The notes under the pieces: model-generated
Database searches by the model: none
The model's input: only the letters and a program-made list of their open reading frames with translations
Told to the model about the DNA's origin: nothing
Made by a program: the position numbers and the translations under genes
DNA from: Orobanche coerulescens
Lineage: Eukaryota > Streptophyta > Magnoliopsida > Lamiales > Orobanchaceae
Length of the DNA stretch: 64,000 nucleotides
Reading direction: 5' to 3'
Assembly (NCBI GenBank): GCA_033398695.1
Contig: CM065811.1
Coordinates: 114,127,501-114,191,500 of the forward strand
Shown here: one piece after another, positions 23,701-36,088 of the stretch
Position numbering within the stretch: position 1 is the first letter of the stretch
Layout of the letters: every line of letters starts with the position of its first letter

Positions 23701-24163
23701 ATCTTATGCAGACAATCGTCGTCGACCACTAGAGTTCGAGACGGGTGACCACGTTTTGGTCAAGGTATCCCCAAGTCGAGGTATTTTCCGTTTCGGAAAA
23801 CGGGGGAAGTTGAGTCCGAGATTTATTGGACCGTTTGAGATTTTGGAATGAGTAGGCGAGCTAGCTTATCGTTTGGCCTTACCTCCGGCGTTAAGCCGAA
23901 TTCATAATATGTTTCACGTCTCTCAGCTACGGAAGTATGTTGCCGACCCGAGTCACATACTTCAGTTCGATGAAATCGAGATCGCGGATGATCATTCGTA
24001 TGAGGAGCGCTCCATACGAGTCTTAGAGCGGCGAATCAAACAGTTGAGGAATAAGGCGATTCCTTTGGTTAAAATTCAGTGGTCTAGACATGGAGTCGAA
24101 GAGGCTACTTGGGAAACCGAGGATAGTATGCGGGGGGGTTATCCCGAGTTGTTTGACCCTTAG
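20739..24163 (+). pseudogene. pol: pol of E unit 1 (PR-RT-RH-IN-chromodomain-like)
   Basis: Best preserved pol of the array. Protease DTGA at about 20820; reverse transcriptase with [19 protein letters not shown] IPFGLTNAP and FIDDILIYS (21822-21845); RNase H with YSDASG and TDHKS; integrase with the His-His-Cys-Cys zinc pattern (about 22912-23046) and catalytic region [24 protein letters not shown] (23121-23415); tail with WSRHGVEEATWETEDSM to the stop at 24161. Breaks are TAA at 21432 (GAA to TAA), a 1-bp deletion near 22383 that shifts frame, and TGA at 23849 (CGA to TGA). Integrase, RNase H and most of RT are uninterrupted in their own frames, so only a few changes separate this from an open frame. 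Confidence 0.92.
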
Positions 24164-24197
24164 TTTCGGGGACGAAACTCTTTTAAGGTGGGGTGTA

Positions 24198-26621
24198 TGT
24201 AATACCCGGTTGTAATTCAGTCATTATCATTCAGTAATTTCATTCGGTAATTGTCACTATGTAATCTTTCACTTGTTAATAATCATTCATCCGTGTTCAC
24301 CGTTCGGAATAACTCCGAGTTGTGTATCGATATTGTTCATTGTTTCAACCTTATTCAGGAATCGAGACAAGAGTATTATCTTGATTGTTGTAATTGATTC
24401 ATTAGTCGTTGTTGACGTTGGAATTCATGTCATTTCAAATCTCTTCATTGTTCAAATCGTGTTCTTGTTGGACGAACCCTTGTAATCATTACATGGAATC
24501 ACCATTTTGGGGTTTCCGTACTTCCATTTCGTGTTATTGGTTCCCAAAAATATCAATTCCTATTGCCTTTATTCCCTTCCCGAGTCTTTTTTCATCATTT
24601 TAGGACCCAAGAGGGTGTGGGCCGCGGCACAAGGAGTGTGAGCCGCGGCACACACATTTTCCAGTTTTTGGCCGAGCACTCTGTACCTTGTGCCGCGGCA
24701 CATGCCCGCAGGGCCGCAGCACACTGCCGCGGCACACCCGTCCGGGCCGCGGCACACTCGTATTGCATTTTCGGCCAAAACCCGTCTGTACCTTGTGCCG
24801 CGGCACATGCCGGCAGGGCCGCGGCACACTGCCGAGACACTGCCGCGGCACACTCGTTCGTGCCGCGGCACGCTGCCGACCACTGGGGGGCATTTTTGGC
24901 CCTGTGCCGCGGCACACTTCGCCCGGGCCGCGGCACACAGGGCAGTCAACTCTATAATTGCGTTTTTGGGCGAGATCAACCCATTTTTCTTCCATTTCTT
25001 CACCTTCATCCGAGAGAAAAGGCTTGAGGGAGAGAATTTTCTTCATCTATCACTTGAGTGTTGGATTTTAATCATTTTCATTCGGTTATGAAGTTCGGAT
25101 CATCGATCTATCGCGTATTCTTCGGATCATAGTGCTTGGATCTTCAAGACGTAATTTCTTCAACATCTTGGATTTCGATTTTGTATTGAGATATAATGTG
25201 TTGGATGTTAAGATCATGTTGTATGAAGTGATATACGAATGATTATGGATATGTTTGATTATTCATTGGATTATTGAAGGATTATTCAAGAACACTTTGA
25301 ATATTGAGTTGGATTTGGGGGATTTCGATTAATCGTTGTTGTAATCACGAATTTGTAGATTCATATCGGATATTTGATCGTTTTGAAGACGTTTTGATGG
25401 TTTGAAACACTTATTGGGGATTTGATGTTGGTATTATTGAGGCTTGGTTATAATCAATCGAAGTTTGGCCACAAAGTGTTCGATATAATGCCCCAATGAA
25501 CTTGGTTTAATCGTTTCGACGTTTTGAGTTCGTTATATTCGTGTTTGATTCGTATGTTGAACGGATTGTTGGTAATTGTGTTATTCAAGGTTGTTCGAGC
25601 GACCGATATCTCAATTAGGACGTTGTTCGTGGAAGGATAATTGTCACCGGTGTTGGGTAAGTTAATTCTTACTCGGTTAAAAGGATATTCATTCCTTTTG
25701 TTGTTGTTCATTCATAATCATAACTCATTCATCATTGTATTAACCGTATTGAGACTTGTAATTGTCGAATAATCATTTCATTCACGAGGAACGGCGGTTC
25801 CAATCATTTCATTGGGTTATCAATCACTTCACAATTATTTTCATCTCGGTGAGTCATTTTTGACCTTGTCGAATTATTATTCATTGATATTCATTGTGGT
25901 CATTCTCGTTCATATGACCTTCTGGGTTCATATTGCGTGGCCGGGTGCAGATGTGTGGAATTTTTATTCGGGCACGCGATGGCCATGTATTGGGAGTGAT
26001 ACATTGGGTCGTGTACACCAGAAAGATTAACTCCGTGAGACTAATTAGGTACAAGGACGGGTGTGTCCGGTCATCCGTCTTGTACACTTGCACAGAACAC
26101 TACGAGCGTACTATGATACTCCTCTTCAGCGTAATTCATAACTAAGGATAATTCATAACTTCAGATATATCATGATTGTGTATTTTCAACCCTTGAGGAT
26201 TGTTGTTCTGTGTAACTGACCCCGTTAGGGGATATTGTTTTTCAGGTCACGGCAAGGCAAAGGCACAGGAAGAGTATGTTGACGGCGAAGAGTCCCAGTG
26301 ATACTAAAAGGGGCCCCCAATCATTCTGGCTATTTCAGTTATTTCAGTCATTTCAGTCATTTCCGTCATTTGTATTTCCGCTGCAAATTCCGTTTGAGAT
26401 GTTTATTTATTCAGGGTGGTGTATTTTATCTTCATATAAAATATACTAGTATTCTGTATTGTCCTGGTGTATTGTACTTAAACTCCTCATCGGAGTATTT
26501 GGTAATATAATGTGGTTCGGTACTACAATTATATTATTTAATTCATCAGTTTTCATTCACCTGGTAGGTCCCAGTCGGGGGTCCACGGCACTGTAATATC
26601 CGCCTAGTTTGGGGTGTTACA
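24198..26621 (+). repeat. array E, LTR 2
   Basis: Starts TGTAATACCCGG after the polypurine stretch AAGGTGGGGTGTA and ends GGGTGTTACA. It serves as 3' LTR of unit 1 and 5' LTR of unit 2. No gene is present. Confidence 0.92.
24618..24959 (+). promoter_or_regulatory. CCGCGG palindrome array and TATA box, LTR 2
   Basis: CCGCGG cores start at 24622, 24643, 24693, 24714 (CCGCAG), 24727, 24747, 24798, 24819, 24843, 24863, 24907 and 24928, mostly in pairs 20-21 bp apart. The consensus TGTGCCGCGGCACA is a perfect 14-bp palindrome. TATAATT follows at 24953-24959, about 15 bp after the last motif. Confidence 0.85.
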
Positions 26622-27115
26622 GAGTTGGTATCAGAGCGTGGTTTTGAATACTACCTTCCGAGTCATGTCTCATTTGAAATCATCGTCATCGGACTAGTAT
26701 CATTGGACCTTCACGTCACGTGTGACCTGTGCAAATGCCGAGCCAATCGCATCAAGAATCGTAAGATTTCTAACGCCATGGTATAATTTCTGGCAATAAT
26801 CATTCATTCATAATTCATCAGTTAACAATCCTCAATCATCATTTTCATTTTGACCAGGACGGTCATGTTAACTCATTAATCACTCAATTTATTTCATTAC
26901 TCGGTTGTTGATCTGGAAGGTCATATCATTAATATTGTTAACTTGTTCAAGATAATCATTTCAATAATTTCATCAGATAATCATGTCACCTCAGTTAATC
27001 ATTCATGTAATCACTGTGTTAGAGCGTGTATGCTCATTTTCATCATCTCATGTCATAATCATAACGTGATATTCATGCGGGGAATATAATCATCATGTGA
27101 CTTTCCTACTTCAGT

Positions 27116-28412
27116 ATGGAGAGAGCAAGAAGAGGACACGGAGGACGAGGCTGTGGTGCGGGCCGAATCCCGAGAGCTCGTGTGAATACACGTGCGAACG
27201 CAAGGAATAATGCTAATTCATCGAGGAGCGACGCTGCCACTCATTCACCTGGACGTGATCATTCACTATCGGGGAGTCGTACTCGGGACACAGCTCAATC
27301 AGAAGGTATTCGGGTTGACCCACTCGCTTTTATGCAGGGCATGATGGCCCAGATGACGCAAATGGCACAACTGATGGAGACGATGCATAACTCAGCTAAT
27401 CAAAATCAACAGGCTCCTCCGCCGCCACCTCAGAGGCAAGAGAGGAATGTGAGCAGTATCATCGGCGACATCTCTTGCCAGAGGCCACCTACTTTTGAAG
27501 GCTCATCTGAGCTGACGGATATTGTTCATTGGCTCGAACATTTCGAGAAATGACTTGCTATGGTAGAGTGTCCCGAAGGACACAAAATTTCAGTTGCGGC
27601 TTACTACCTGAGTAAGAGCGCTCATTCTAGGTGGTTATCGTTGAAGCCCACCAAAGGATCATGTACTTGGGATTAGTTCAAGACTCTCATGATGTAGAGG
27701 TATTATCCGGCCCCACTCAGAGAGGCCAAGCTGTCAGAATTACTCACTCCCGACCCCTCAGCAGACGAGGATGTTCTCGCCATTGCCGAGAAATTTCAGG
27801 AACTTCTTCCGTTCGCCTCATCTATCATTCATTCCGAGGCGGATAAGATTAAGTATTTCAGCAAGAGGCTGAAACCCCGTATGAGACTACAGTTGCTTAA
27901 TCATAATTGCACCACGTTGGCCGAATTCATTGAGAAAGCTCTTACCTATGAGCTTACTGCTAAGGAGATTGCTAAGCAGCAACCTTCATTTGCTAGCAAG
28001 AAGTCCAAGAACCGTAATCAGTCTGACGGCAGTCAGGCCACTTTCAAGAAACCTCGTGCGGGCTCTACTTTTTCTGAGCGACCTCCTGTGACGCCAAAAC
28101 CCGCGGAATCTCAATCACGAGTGGCCGCCTGCCATCACCTGTTTTAACTGTGGGGATCTTGGTCATGTCGGCACCAAGTGTCCGAGACATCATCACGTGT
28201 CATAATTGCGAAATTATTGGGCATAAGGCCCGTTTTTGCCGAAGAGACTCAAAGAATACTTCGGCGACATCTCAGGCCCCGAAGCAGTCAACCGTTCAAA
28301 ATCAAGCTACTCAGTCTGCGTCGTTCAAGACGACAGGAGCGAATAAAGGTGGAGCCTATAGCCAGCAGACGGGAGCGTCCGGTCCGGGACTAGCAAGCCC
28401 CGGATTTATGAG
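27116..28412 (+). pseudogene. gag: gag of E unit 2
   Basis: ATG at 27116. Carries the founder TGA at 27551 plus TAG at 27674 (CAG to TAG, shared with unit 3) and a private TAG at 27695. A private Trp-to-Arg change (SARW for SWWL context) lies just upstream. Indels near 28125, 28190 and 28382 damage the first zinc knuckle and shift frame; the second knuckle (CHNCEIIGHKARFC) survives. It cannot make a complete capsid protein. Confidence 0.9.
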
Positions 28413-31400
28413 ATGAAGAAGACCGATGATCCAGAGGCCCGAATGATCTCAGGTACACTCGATATTCTATCTCAACCTGTGTGTACCCTTTTTGATACTG
28501 GTGCATCGCATTCATTCATTTCCGAGTCATGTTTGAGTAGACTACGTCTGGGTAGTGCTACTAGTTGTGAGCCTTATGTCATTGGTCTACCTGATCGTAG
28601 ACGAATTATCGGAAATCGTGAGATTCAGAATTGTCCGATTCAGCTTCATGGTCGTGTATGGCCAGCGTACCTAATCGTAGTAGATCTGCCGAGAGACGAC
28701 GTCATCTTGGGTATTGATTGGATGGATCATCATGATGCCATCATTAGTGTCCGTAAGCATATGGTCACTATCATTTCAGACGATGGGGTCGAATGTGTGC
28801 TTCAGGGAGGTAATCCCAACTGTTCTGGAAGAGTTATTAATTTGATGAAAGCAGTGAGATTACACAGTCAGGGGTGTGTTGGTTATTGGTGCTATATGAC
28901 CAAAACCAAGAAATCATCAGTAATGTTGATGGATATTCCGGTCGTGAGAGAATATGCCGATGTATTTCCAGACGAGTTACCTGGTTTGCCTCCACAGAGA
29001 GATGTGGAATTCACGATTGAGTTGGAGCCTCGTACATCTCCAATATCGAAGGCACCGTACCGGATGGCCCCGACCGAAATGCAGGAGTTGAAGAATCAAC
29101 TTGAGGAATTGTTCGAGAAAGGTTATATCCGACCAAGTGCGTCCCCGTGGGGAGAACCGGTGTTGCTTGTCAAGAAGAAGGATGGTTCTTTTCGCTTGTG
29201 TATTGATTATCGGGAGTTGAACAGGGTGACAATCAAGAATAAGTATCCCTTACCCCGTATTGATGATCTCTTAGTTCAACTTTAGGGAGCTTCAGTATTT
29301 TCCAAGATCGACTTAAGATCTGGATATCATCAGTTGCGGATTCGAGAGTCGGATATCGCGAGGACGACGTTTCGAACACACTATGGTCATTATGAGTTTG
29401 TGGTTATACCGTTTGGATTGACGAACGCACCTGGGGTATTCATGGAGTTAATGAATCGGGTTTTCATCGACTTTTTGGATCAGTTTGTTGTTGTCTTCAT
29501 CGATGACATTTTGATTTATTCTCGTAACCGAGAGGAATACGAGGTTCATCTTCATGAGGTTCTCGACGTGTTAAGACGAGAGCAACTTTATGGAAAGTTT
29601 TCCAAATGTGAGTTCTGGATGTCCGAAGTGACTTTTCTCGGGCATGTAATTTCATCAGATGGAGTGCGTGTTGATCCTCAGAAGACGGAGGCTATCCAAG
29701 ATTGTTACCTCCGAAGAATATTAGGGAAATCCGAAGCTTTCTCGGATTAGCCGGTTATTATCGGCGGTTTGTGGAAGGATTTTCTAAAATCGCTCAACCC
29801 TTGACGAACCTTTTGCGAAAGGATAAGAAATACATGTGGTCCGACGCGTGTCAACGGAGGTTTGAGGAACTCAAGAGCCGGTTAGTTTCAGCACCTGTAC
29901 TTTCCTTGCCGCAAGGGACGAAAGGATTTGTGGTTTATAGTGATGCGTCCGGACAGGGTCTCGGATGTGTACTCATGCAAAATGGGAAGGTTATTGCCTA
30001 TGCTTCATGGCAATTGAGACCTTACGAGGTTAATTATCCGACCCACGACCTAGAGTTAGCAGCCGTGGTTTTCACGTTGAAGATTTGGCGTCATTACCTT
30101 TATGGCGTCACCTGTCAGATATTCACCGATCATAAGAGTCTAAAGTATATATTTACTCAGAAGGAGTTAAATATGCCATAAAGACGGTGGTTGGAACTAA
30201 TCAAAGATTACGATATTGAGATCCTTTACCACCCAGGCAAGGCGAACGTTGTCACCGACGCCTTGAGTCGTAAGTCCGTTCAGGAACAGATGCTTGCTCG
30301 TTTAACAGTTCAGAAGGAACTTCAATAGGAATTCCTTAGACCAGAGATCGAGGTCTGGCTTCAGCGAGTACAAGGGCAACTTTGCATGTTAGAGATTTCA
30401 TCGCCACTTGAGGAGGCAATCAGAGAGAATCAGGGTTCAGACCCAGCATTGTTGCGCATCCGTGAGGATGTGGCTCAGGGGAAAGCCCCTCGATTCATGA
30501 TCCACAAGGATGGACTTTTGAGATTTAAGAATCGGTTGTGCGTACCGGCGAATGACGAGTTGAAAAACTCGATTTTGAGAGAAGCTCATGCTACCCCTTA
30601 TTCCGTTCACCCGGGGTCCAGCAAGATGTATACAGACTTGAAACAAAATTACTGGTGGAGTAATATGAAGCGAGAAGTCGCATAATTTGTTTCGAAATGC
30701 TTAACCTGTCAGCAAGTCAAGATAGAACATCAGCAACCGGCAGGTATGCTGAAACCTCTCCCTATTCCAGAATGGAAGTGGGAAGACATTTCTATGGATT
30801 TCATCACGAGTTTGCCGACGAGTCGTCATGGTATGAATACGATCTGGGTGATCGTGGACCGCTTAACTAAGTCAGCTCACTTTCTCGAGATTAAAGATAC
30901 TTGGGGTCCCGAGAGACTTGCCCAGTTATTCATCAAAGAGATAGTGAGATTGCACGGTACTCCTAAGAGTATCGTTTCTGATCGTGACGGGCGATTCGTG
31001 TCTCATTTTTGGAAATCAGTTCATCGTGCTATGGGAACTCAGCTTAATCTCAGTACCGCCTTTCATCCTTAGACAGACGGGCAATTAGAGAGGACTATTA
31101 AGACATTAGAGGACATGTTGAGGGCATGCGTCCTCGATTGGAAAGACGATTGGGAAGCCCAACTACCATTGATCGAGTTCACGTATAATAATAGTTGGCA
31201 TTCTTCGATTAAGATGGCACCTTACGAGGCCTTGTACGGTCGTCGTTGTCGATCTCCTTTGTGTTGGGACAACTTATCACAGTCAATCGGCACCGAGGCC
31301 GATATGCTTATAGCCGCCCGTGAGAAGGTAGCTTTGATCAGGAGTCATTTGTTGACCGCTCAGAGTCGACAGAAATCTTATGCAGACAATCGTCGTCGAC

Positions 31401-31837
31401 CACTAGAGTTCAAGACGGGTGACCACGTTTTGGTCAAGGTATCCCCAAGTCGAGGTATTTTCCGTTTCGAAAAACGGGGGAAGTTGAGTCCGAGATTTAT
31501 TGGACCGTTTGAGATTTTGGAACGAGTAGGCGAGCTAGCTTATCGTTTGGCCTTACCTCCGGCATTAAGCCGAATTCATAATGTGTTTCACGTCTCTCAG
31601 CTACGGAAGTATGTTGCCGACCCGAGTCACATACTTCAGTTCGATGAAATCGAGATCGCGGATGATCATTCGTATGAGGAGCGCCCCATACGAGTCTTAG
31701 AGCGGCGAATCAAACAGTTGAGGAATAAGGCGATTCCTTTGGTTAAAATTCAGTGGTCTAGACATGGAGTCGAAGAGGCTACTTGGGAAACCGAGGATAG
31801 TATGCGGGAGGGTTATCCCGAGTTGTTTGACCCTTAG
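28413..31837 (+). pseudogene. pol: pol of E unit 2
   Basis: Protease [11 protein letters not shown] near 28490, reverse transcriptase with FIDDILIYS, RNase H, integrase and chromodomain-like tail are all recognisable. Breaks shared with unit 3 are TAG at 29283, a 1-bp deletion near 29704 (GATTGGTTACC to GATTGTTACC), TAG at 30326 and TAA at 30683. Private breaks are TAA at 30179 and TAG at 31070. The last open block (31115-31837) covers the end of the integrase core and the tail. Confidence 0.91.
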
Positions 31838-31871
31838 TTTCGGGGACGAAACTCTTTTAAGGGGGGGTGTA

Positions 31872-34293
31872 TGTAATACCCGGTTGTAATTCAGTCATTA
31901 TCATTCAGTAATTTCATTCGGTAATTGTCACTATGTAATCTTTCACTTGTTAATAATCATTCATCCGTGTTCACCGTTCGGAATAACTCCGAGTTGTGTA
32001 TCGATATTGTTCATTTTTTCAACCTTATTCAAGAATCGATACAAGAGTATTATCTTGATTGTTGTAATTGATTCATTAGTCGTTGTTGACATTGGAATTC
32101 ATGTCATTTCAAATCTCTTCATTGTTCAAATCGTGTTCTTGTTGGACGAACCCTTGTAATCATTACTTGAAATCACTATTTTGGGGTTTCCGTACTTCCA
32201 TTTCGTGTTATTGGTTCCCAAATATCAATTCCTATTGCCTTTATTCCCTTCCCGAGTCTTTTTTCATCATTTTAGGACCCAAGAGGGTGTGGGCCCCGGC
32301 ACAAGGAGTGTGAGCCGCGGCACACACATTTTCCAGTTTTTGGCCGAGCACTCTATACCTTGTGCCGCGGCACATGCCCGCAGGGCCTCGGCACACTGCC
32401 GCGGCACACCCGTCCGGGCCGCGGCACACTCGTATTGCATTTTCGGCCAAAACCCGTCTGTACCTTGTGCCGCGGCACATGCCGGCAGGGCCGCGGCACA
32501 CTGCCGAGACACTGCCGCGGCACACTCGTTCGTGCCGCGGCATGCTGCCGACCACTGGGGGGCATTTTTGGCCCTGTGCCGCGGCACACTTCGCCCGGGC
32601 CGCGGCACACAGGGCAGTCAACTCTATAATTGCGTTTTTGGGCTAGATCAACCCATTTTTCTTCCATTTCTTCACCTTCATCCGAGAGAAAAGGCTTGAG
32701 GGAGAGAATTTTCTTCATCTATCACTTGAGTGTTGGATTTTATTCATTTTGATTTGGTTCTGAAGTTCGGATCATCGATCTATCGCGTATTCTTCGGATC
32801 ATAGTGCTTGGATCTTCAAGAGGTAATTTCTTCAACATCTTGGATTTTGATTTTGTATTGAGATATGATGTGTTGGATGTTAAGATCATGTTGTATGAAG
32901 TGATATACGCATGATTATGGATATGTTTGATTATTCATTGGATTATTGAAGGATTATTCAAGAACACTTTGAATATTGAGTTGGATTTGGGGGTTTTCGA
33001 TTAATCGTTGTTGTAATCACGAATTTGTAGATTCATATCGGATATTTGATCGTTTTGAAGATGTTTTGATGGTTTGAAACACTTATTGGGGATTTGATGT
33101 TGGTATTATTGAGGCTTGGTTATAATCAATCGAAGTTTGGCCACAAAGTGTTCGATATAATGCCCCAATAAACTTGGTTTAATCGTATCGACGTTTTGAG
33201 TTCGTTATATTCATGTTTGATTCGTATGTTGAACGGATTGTTGGTAATTGTGTTATTCAAGGTTGTTCGAGCGACCGATATCTCAATTAGGACGTTGTTC
33301 GTGGAAGGATAATTGTCACCGGTGTTGGGTAAGTTAATTCTTACTCGGTTAAAAGGATATTCATTCCTTTTGTTGTTGTTCATTCATAATCATAACTCAT
33401 TCATCATTGTATTAACCGTATTGAGACTTCTAATTGTCGAATAATCATTTCATTCACGAGGAACGGCGGTTCCAATCATTTTATTGGGTTATCAATCACT
33501 TCACTATTATTTTCATCTCGGTGAGTCATTTTTAACCTTGTCGAATTATTATTCATTGATATTCATTGTGGTCATTCTCGTTCATATGACCTTCTGGGTT
33601 CATATTGCGTGGCCGGGTGCGGATGTGTGGAATTTTTAGTCGGGCACGCGATGGCCATGTATTGGGAGTGATACATTGGGCTGTGCACACGGTAAAGATT
33701 AACTCCGTGAGACTAATTAGGTACAAAGACGGGTGTGTCCGGTCATCCATCTTGTACACTTGCACAGAACACTACGGGCGTACTATGATACTCCTCTTCA
33801 GCGTAATTCATAACTAAGGATAATTCATAACTTCGGATATACCATGATTGTGTATTTTCAACCCTTGAGGATTGTTGTTCTGTGTAACTGACCCCGTTAG
33901 GGGATATTGTTTTTCAGGTCACGGCAAGGCAAAGGCACGGGAAGAGTATGTTGACGGCGAAGAGTCCCAGTGATACTAATAGGGGGCCCCAGTCATTCCG
34001 GCTATTTCAGTCATTTCAGTCAATTTAGTCATTTCCGTCATTTGTATTTCCGCTGCAAATTCCGTTTGAGATGTTTATTTATTCAGGGTGGTGTATTTTA
34101 TCTTCATATAAAATATACTAGTATTCTGTATTGTCATGGTGTATTGTACTTAAACTCCTCATCGGAGTATTTGGTAATATAATGTGGTTTGGTACTACAA
34201 TTATATTATTTAATTCATCAGTTTTCATTCACCTGGTGGATCCCAGTCGGGGGTCCACGACACTGTAATATCCTCCTAGTTTGGGGTGTTACA
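31872..34293 (+). repeat. array E, LTR 3
   Basis: Starts TGTAATACCCGG after a GGGGGGG-rich polypurine tract and ends GGGTGTTACA. It lies between units 2 and 3. No gene is present. Confidence 0.92.
32290..32629 (+). promoter_or_regulatory. CCGCGG palindrome array and TATA box, LTR 3
   Basis: Same order and spacing of TGTGCCGCGGCACA motifs as LTR 2, with TATAATT at about 32623. Single-base differences affect a few cores (GCCCCGGC at about 32292, CCTCGGC at about 32386). Confidence 0.83.
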
Positions 34294-34787
34294 GAGTTGG
34301 TATCAGAGCGTGGTTTTGAATACTACCTTTCGAGTCATGTCTCATTTGAAATCATCATCATCGGACTAGTATCATTGGACCTTCGCGTCACGTGTGACCT
34401 GTGCAAATACCGAGCCAATCAGACCAAGAACTGTAAGATTTCTAACGCCATGGTATAATTTCTGGCAATAATCATTCATTCATAATTCATCAGTTAACAA
34501 TCCTCAATCATCATTTTCATTTTGACCAGGACGGTCATGTTAACTCATTAATCACTCAATTCATTTCATTACTCGGTTGTTGATCTGGAAGATCATATCA
34601 TTAATATTGTTAACTTGTTCAAGATAATCATTTCAATAATTTCATCAGATAATCATGTCACCTCAGTTAATCATTCATGTAATCACTGTGTTAGAGCGTG
34701 TATGCTCATTTTCATCATCTCATGTCATAATCATAACGTGATATTAATGCGGGGAATATAATCATCATGTGACTTTCCTACTTCAGT

Positions 34788-36088
34788 ATCGAGAGAGCAA
34801 GAAGAGGACGCGGAGGAAGAGGCCGTGGTGCGGGCCGAATCCCGAGAGCTCGTGTGAATACACGTGCGAACGCAAGGAATAATGCTAATTCATCGAGCAG
34901 CGACGCTGCCACTCATTCACCTGGACGTGATCATTCACTATCTGGGAGTCGTACTCGGGACACAGCTCAATCAGAAGGTATTCGGGTTGACCCACTCGCT
35001 TTTATGCAGGGCATGATGGCCCAGATGACGCAGATGGCACAACTGATGGAGACGATGCATAACTCAGCTAATCAAAATCAACAGGATCCTCCGCCGCCAC
35101 CTCAGAGGCAAGAGAGGAATGTGAGGAGTATCATCGGCGACATCTCTTGCCAGAGGCCACCTACTTTTGAAGGCTCATCTGAGCTGACGGACATTGTTCA
35201 TTGGCTCGAACATTTCGAGAAATGACTTGCTATGGTAGAGTGTCCCGAAGGACACAAAATTTCAGTTGCGGCTTACTACCTGAGTAAGAGCGCTCATTCT
35301 TGGTGGTTATCGTTGAAGCCCACCAAAGGATCATGTACTTGGGATTAGTTCAAGACTCTCATGATGGAGAGGTATTATCCGGCCCCACTCAGAGAGGCCA
35401 AGCTGTCAGAATTACTCACTCCCGACCCCTCAGCATACGAGGATGTTCTCGCCATTGCCGAGAAATTTCAGGAACTTCTTCCGTTCGCCTCATCTATCAT
35501 TCATTCCGAGGCGGATAAGATTAAGTATTTCAGCAAGAGGCTGAAACCCCGTATGAGACTACAGTTGCTTAATCATAATTGCACCACGTTGGCCGAATTC
35601 ATTGAGAAAGCTCTTACCTATGAGCTTACTGCTAAGGAGATTGCTAAGCAGCAACCTTCATCTGCTAGCAAGAAGTCCAAGAACCGTAATCAGTCTGACG
35701 GCAGTCAGGCCACTTTCAAGAAACCTCGTGCGGGCTCTACTTTTTCTGAGCGACCTCCTGTGACGCCAAAACCCGCGGAATCTCAATCACGAGTGGCCAG
35801 TTCGGCCATCACCTGTTTTAACTGTGGGGATCTTGGTCATGTCAGCACCAAGTGTCCGAGACAGTCTGTCACGTGTCATAATTGCGAAATTATTGGGCAT
35901 AAGGCCCGTTTTTGCCGAAGAGACTCAAAGAATACTTCGGCGACATCTCAGGCCCCGAAGCAGTCAGCCGTTCAGAATCAAGCTACTCAGTCTGCGTCGT
36001 TCAAGACGACAGGAGCGAATAAAGGTGGAGCCTATAGCCAGCAGACGGGAGCGTCCGGTGCTGGGACTAGCAAGCCCCGGATTTATGA
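34788..36088 (+). pseudogene. gag: gag of E unit 3 (start codon lost)
   Basis: The start position reads ATC (34788-34790) instead of ATG, followed by the usual ERARRGRGG-like N-terminus. The founder TGA is at 35223 and the TAG shared with unit 2 at 35347. From 35361 the frame is open through both CCHC knuckles (CFNCGDLGHVSTKC and CHNCEIIGHKARFC) into protease. Without the ATG and with two stops, no normal Gag is made. Confidence 0.9.
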
